Positions 14,040-14,408 of a stretch of 14,408 nucleotides of DNA are shown here, one piece after another. The stretch spans positions 1 through 14,408 of the forward strand of contig JAHQWY010000060.1 in the NCBI GenBank assembly GCA_029856445.1, in the 5' to 3' direction. Every line of letters starts with the position of its first letter. Within the stretch, counting starts at the first letter, position 1. The notes below the pieces were generated by a model. The model had not been told where the DNA came from and did no database searches. It saw only the letters and a list, made by a program, of their open reading frames with translations. A program made the position numbers and the translations under genes. Source of the stretch: Promethearchaeia archaeon. Its GTDB lineage: Archaea > Asgardarchaeota > Lokiarchaeia > Sigyniarchaeales > SOKP01.

Positions 14040-14183
14040 TCAACCTCCATTATTAGCGTCCTTTGGTAATGTAAAAATCAGAATTACTACGATTACTGTT
14101 GCAATAGCGGCAATTCCTAATATTAGCAAAAGTATTCTATTGGACTTCCTTTCTCCTAAATCTTGTATTTCAGAATTCGCCAT
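14040..14183 (-). CDS. Small single-span membrane protein (47 aa)
   Basis: A 47-codon frame from ATG (14183) to TGA. It has a charged N-terminus 'MANSEIQDLGERKSNR', one strong membrane helix at about 17-39 ('ILLLILGIAAIATVIVVILI' and onward), and a short polar tail 'PKDANNGG'. The arginine and lysine next to the helix favour a cytoplasmic N-terminus. No family is recognised. It is divergent from the dehalogenase-like gene. Hydrophobic frames arise by chance in AT-rich DNA, but the clean charge pattern is in its favour. Confidence 0.45.
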   Translation of the reverse strand: MANSEIQDLGERKSNRILLLILGIAAIATVIVVILIFTLPKDANNGG

Positions 14184-14319
14184 AATTCCCGAAAAATCAT
14201 TGTATACTTATAATAAATTTTCACTAAAATTTCCTTATATGTTATTATTTTATAGATAACTATCTTTATTTAATTTTTGATGTAATTATGAAAAATTTGA
14301 GAGTGAATAGGTTAAAAAT

Positions 14320-14408
14320 ATGAAATTATTACGTACACCGGATGAAAGATTCGAAAATCTTCCTGATTTTCCTTATGAACCACACTATTTAGAAATTGAT
14401 AAGATACG
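14320..14408 (+). CDS. Haloalkane dehalogenase-like alpha/beta hydrolase, N-terminus (partial)
   Basis: Only 29 codons are present before the window ends. The start 'MKLLRTPDERFENLPDFPYE' followed by 'PHYLEIDKI' closely matches the conserved N-terminus of the haloalkane dehalogenase family (RTPDxRFxNLxxxPxxPxYLE), which cleaves carbon-halogen bonds with an Asp nucleophile. The catalytic residues are beyond the window, so dehalogenase activity is not shown; a general alpha/beta hydrolase remains possible. An 11-codon frame (14288-14323) ends in an ATGA overlap with this start. Confidence 0.7.
   Translation, partial: MKLLRTPDERFENLPDFPYEPHYLEIDKI

Noticed and set aside
1..14408. CRISPR arrays, tRNA or rRNA genes, insertion sequences
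   Set aside because: I looked for regularly spaced repeats, cloverleaf-like stretches and transposase motifs and saw none; a scan with dedicated tools was not possible.

Overview
The window is AT-rich archaeal DNA. Three things point to an archaeon: leaderless-style promoters with TATA boxes directly before start codons, T-tract terminators, and a formylmethanofuran dehydrogenase-type (Fwd) operon. A longin/roadblock-like small protein, together with corrinoid methyltransferases and Fwd genes, makes an Asgard (Lokiarchaeia/Thorarchaeia-like) lineage the best guess. That assignment is inference; no rRNA or marker gene is present.

Layout: (1) 1-662: the tail of a DsrE-family protein meets, tail to tail, an orphan protein with a possible KH fold. 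(2) 821-2867: a CoxE-type VWA protein followed by a five-helix membrane protein, probably one transcript. (3) 2926-6142: a methyl-transfer module, in which a corrinoid protein is divergent from two tandem UroD/MtaA-type methyltransferases that are about 76% identical. (4) 6143-6919: a CaiB/BaiF CoA-transferase pseudogene with one in-frame stop, cut off exactly at the stop codon of the second methyltransferase. (5) 7065-10941: a minus-strand operon of Fe-S protein, fwdB, fwdD and fwdA. (6) 11170-13589: an Mrp/NBP35-type ATPase, a longin-like protein and a DUF89 phosphatase-like protein. (7) 13670-14408: two small proteins (50 and 47 aa), a nested inverted repeat between them, and the start of a haloalkane dehalogenase-like hydrolase that runs off the end.

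How the genes may work together: the corrinoid protein and UroD-type enzymes would move a methyl group from an unidentified donor to a carrier. The Fe-S/Fwd operon would interconvert CO2 and a formyl carrier. Both would belong to a Wood-Ljungdahl type C1 network. The Mrp-type ATPase, divergent from the Fe-S-rich operon, could supply Fe-S clusters.

The most interesting observation is that the Fwd-like operon is not canonical. FwdB keeps the metal-ligand Cys and the 4Fe-4S cysteines but has Gln where the family has His beside the Cys. FwdA has Asn-Phe where the family has Asp-His. No fwdC lies in the operon. This may be a diverged Fwd-like complex with altered chemistry. No stretch over 300 bases is without a gene or pseudogene.
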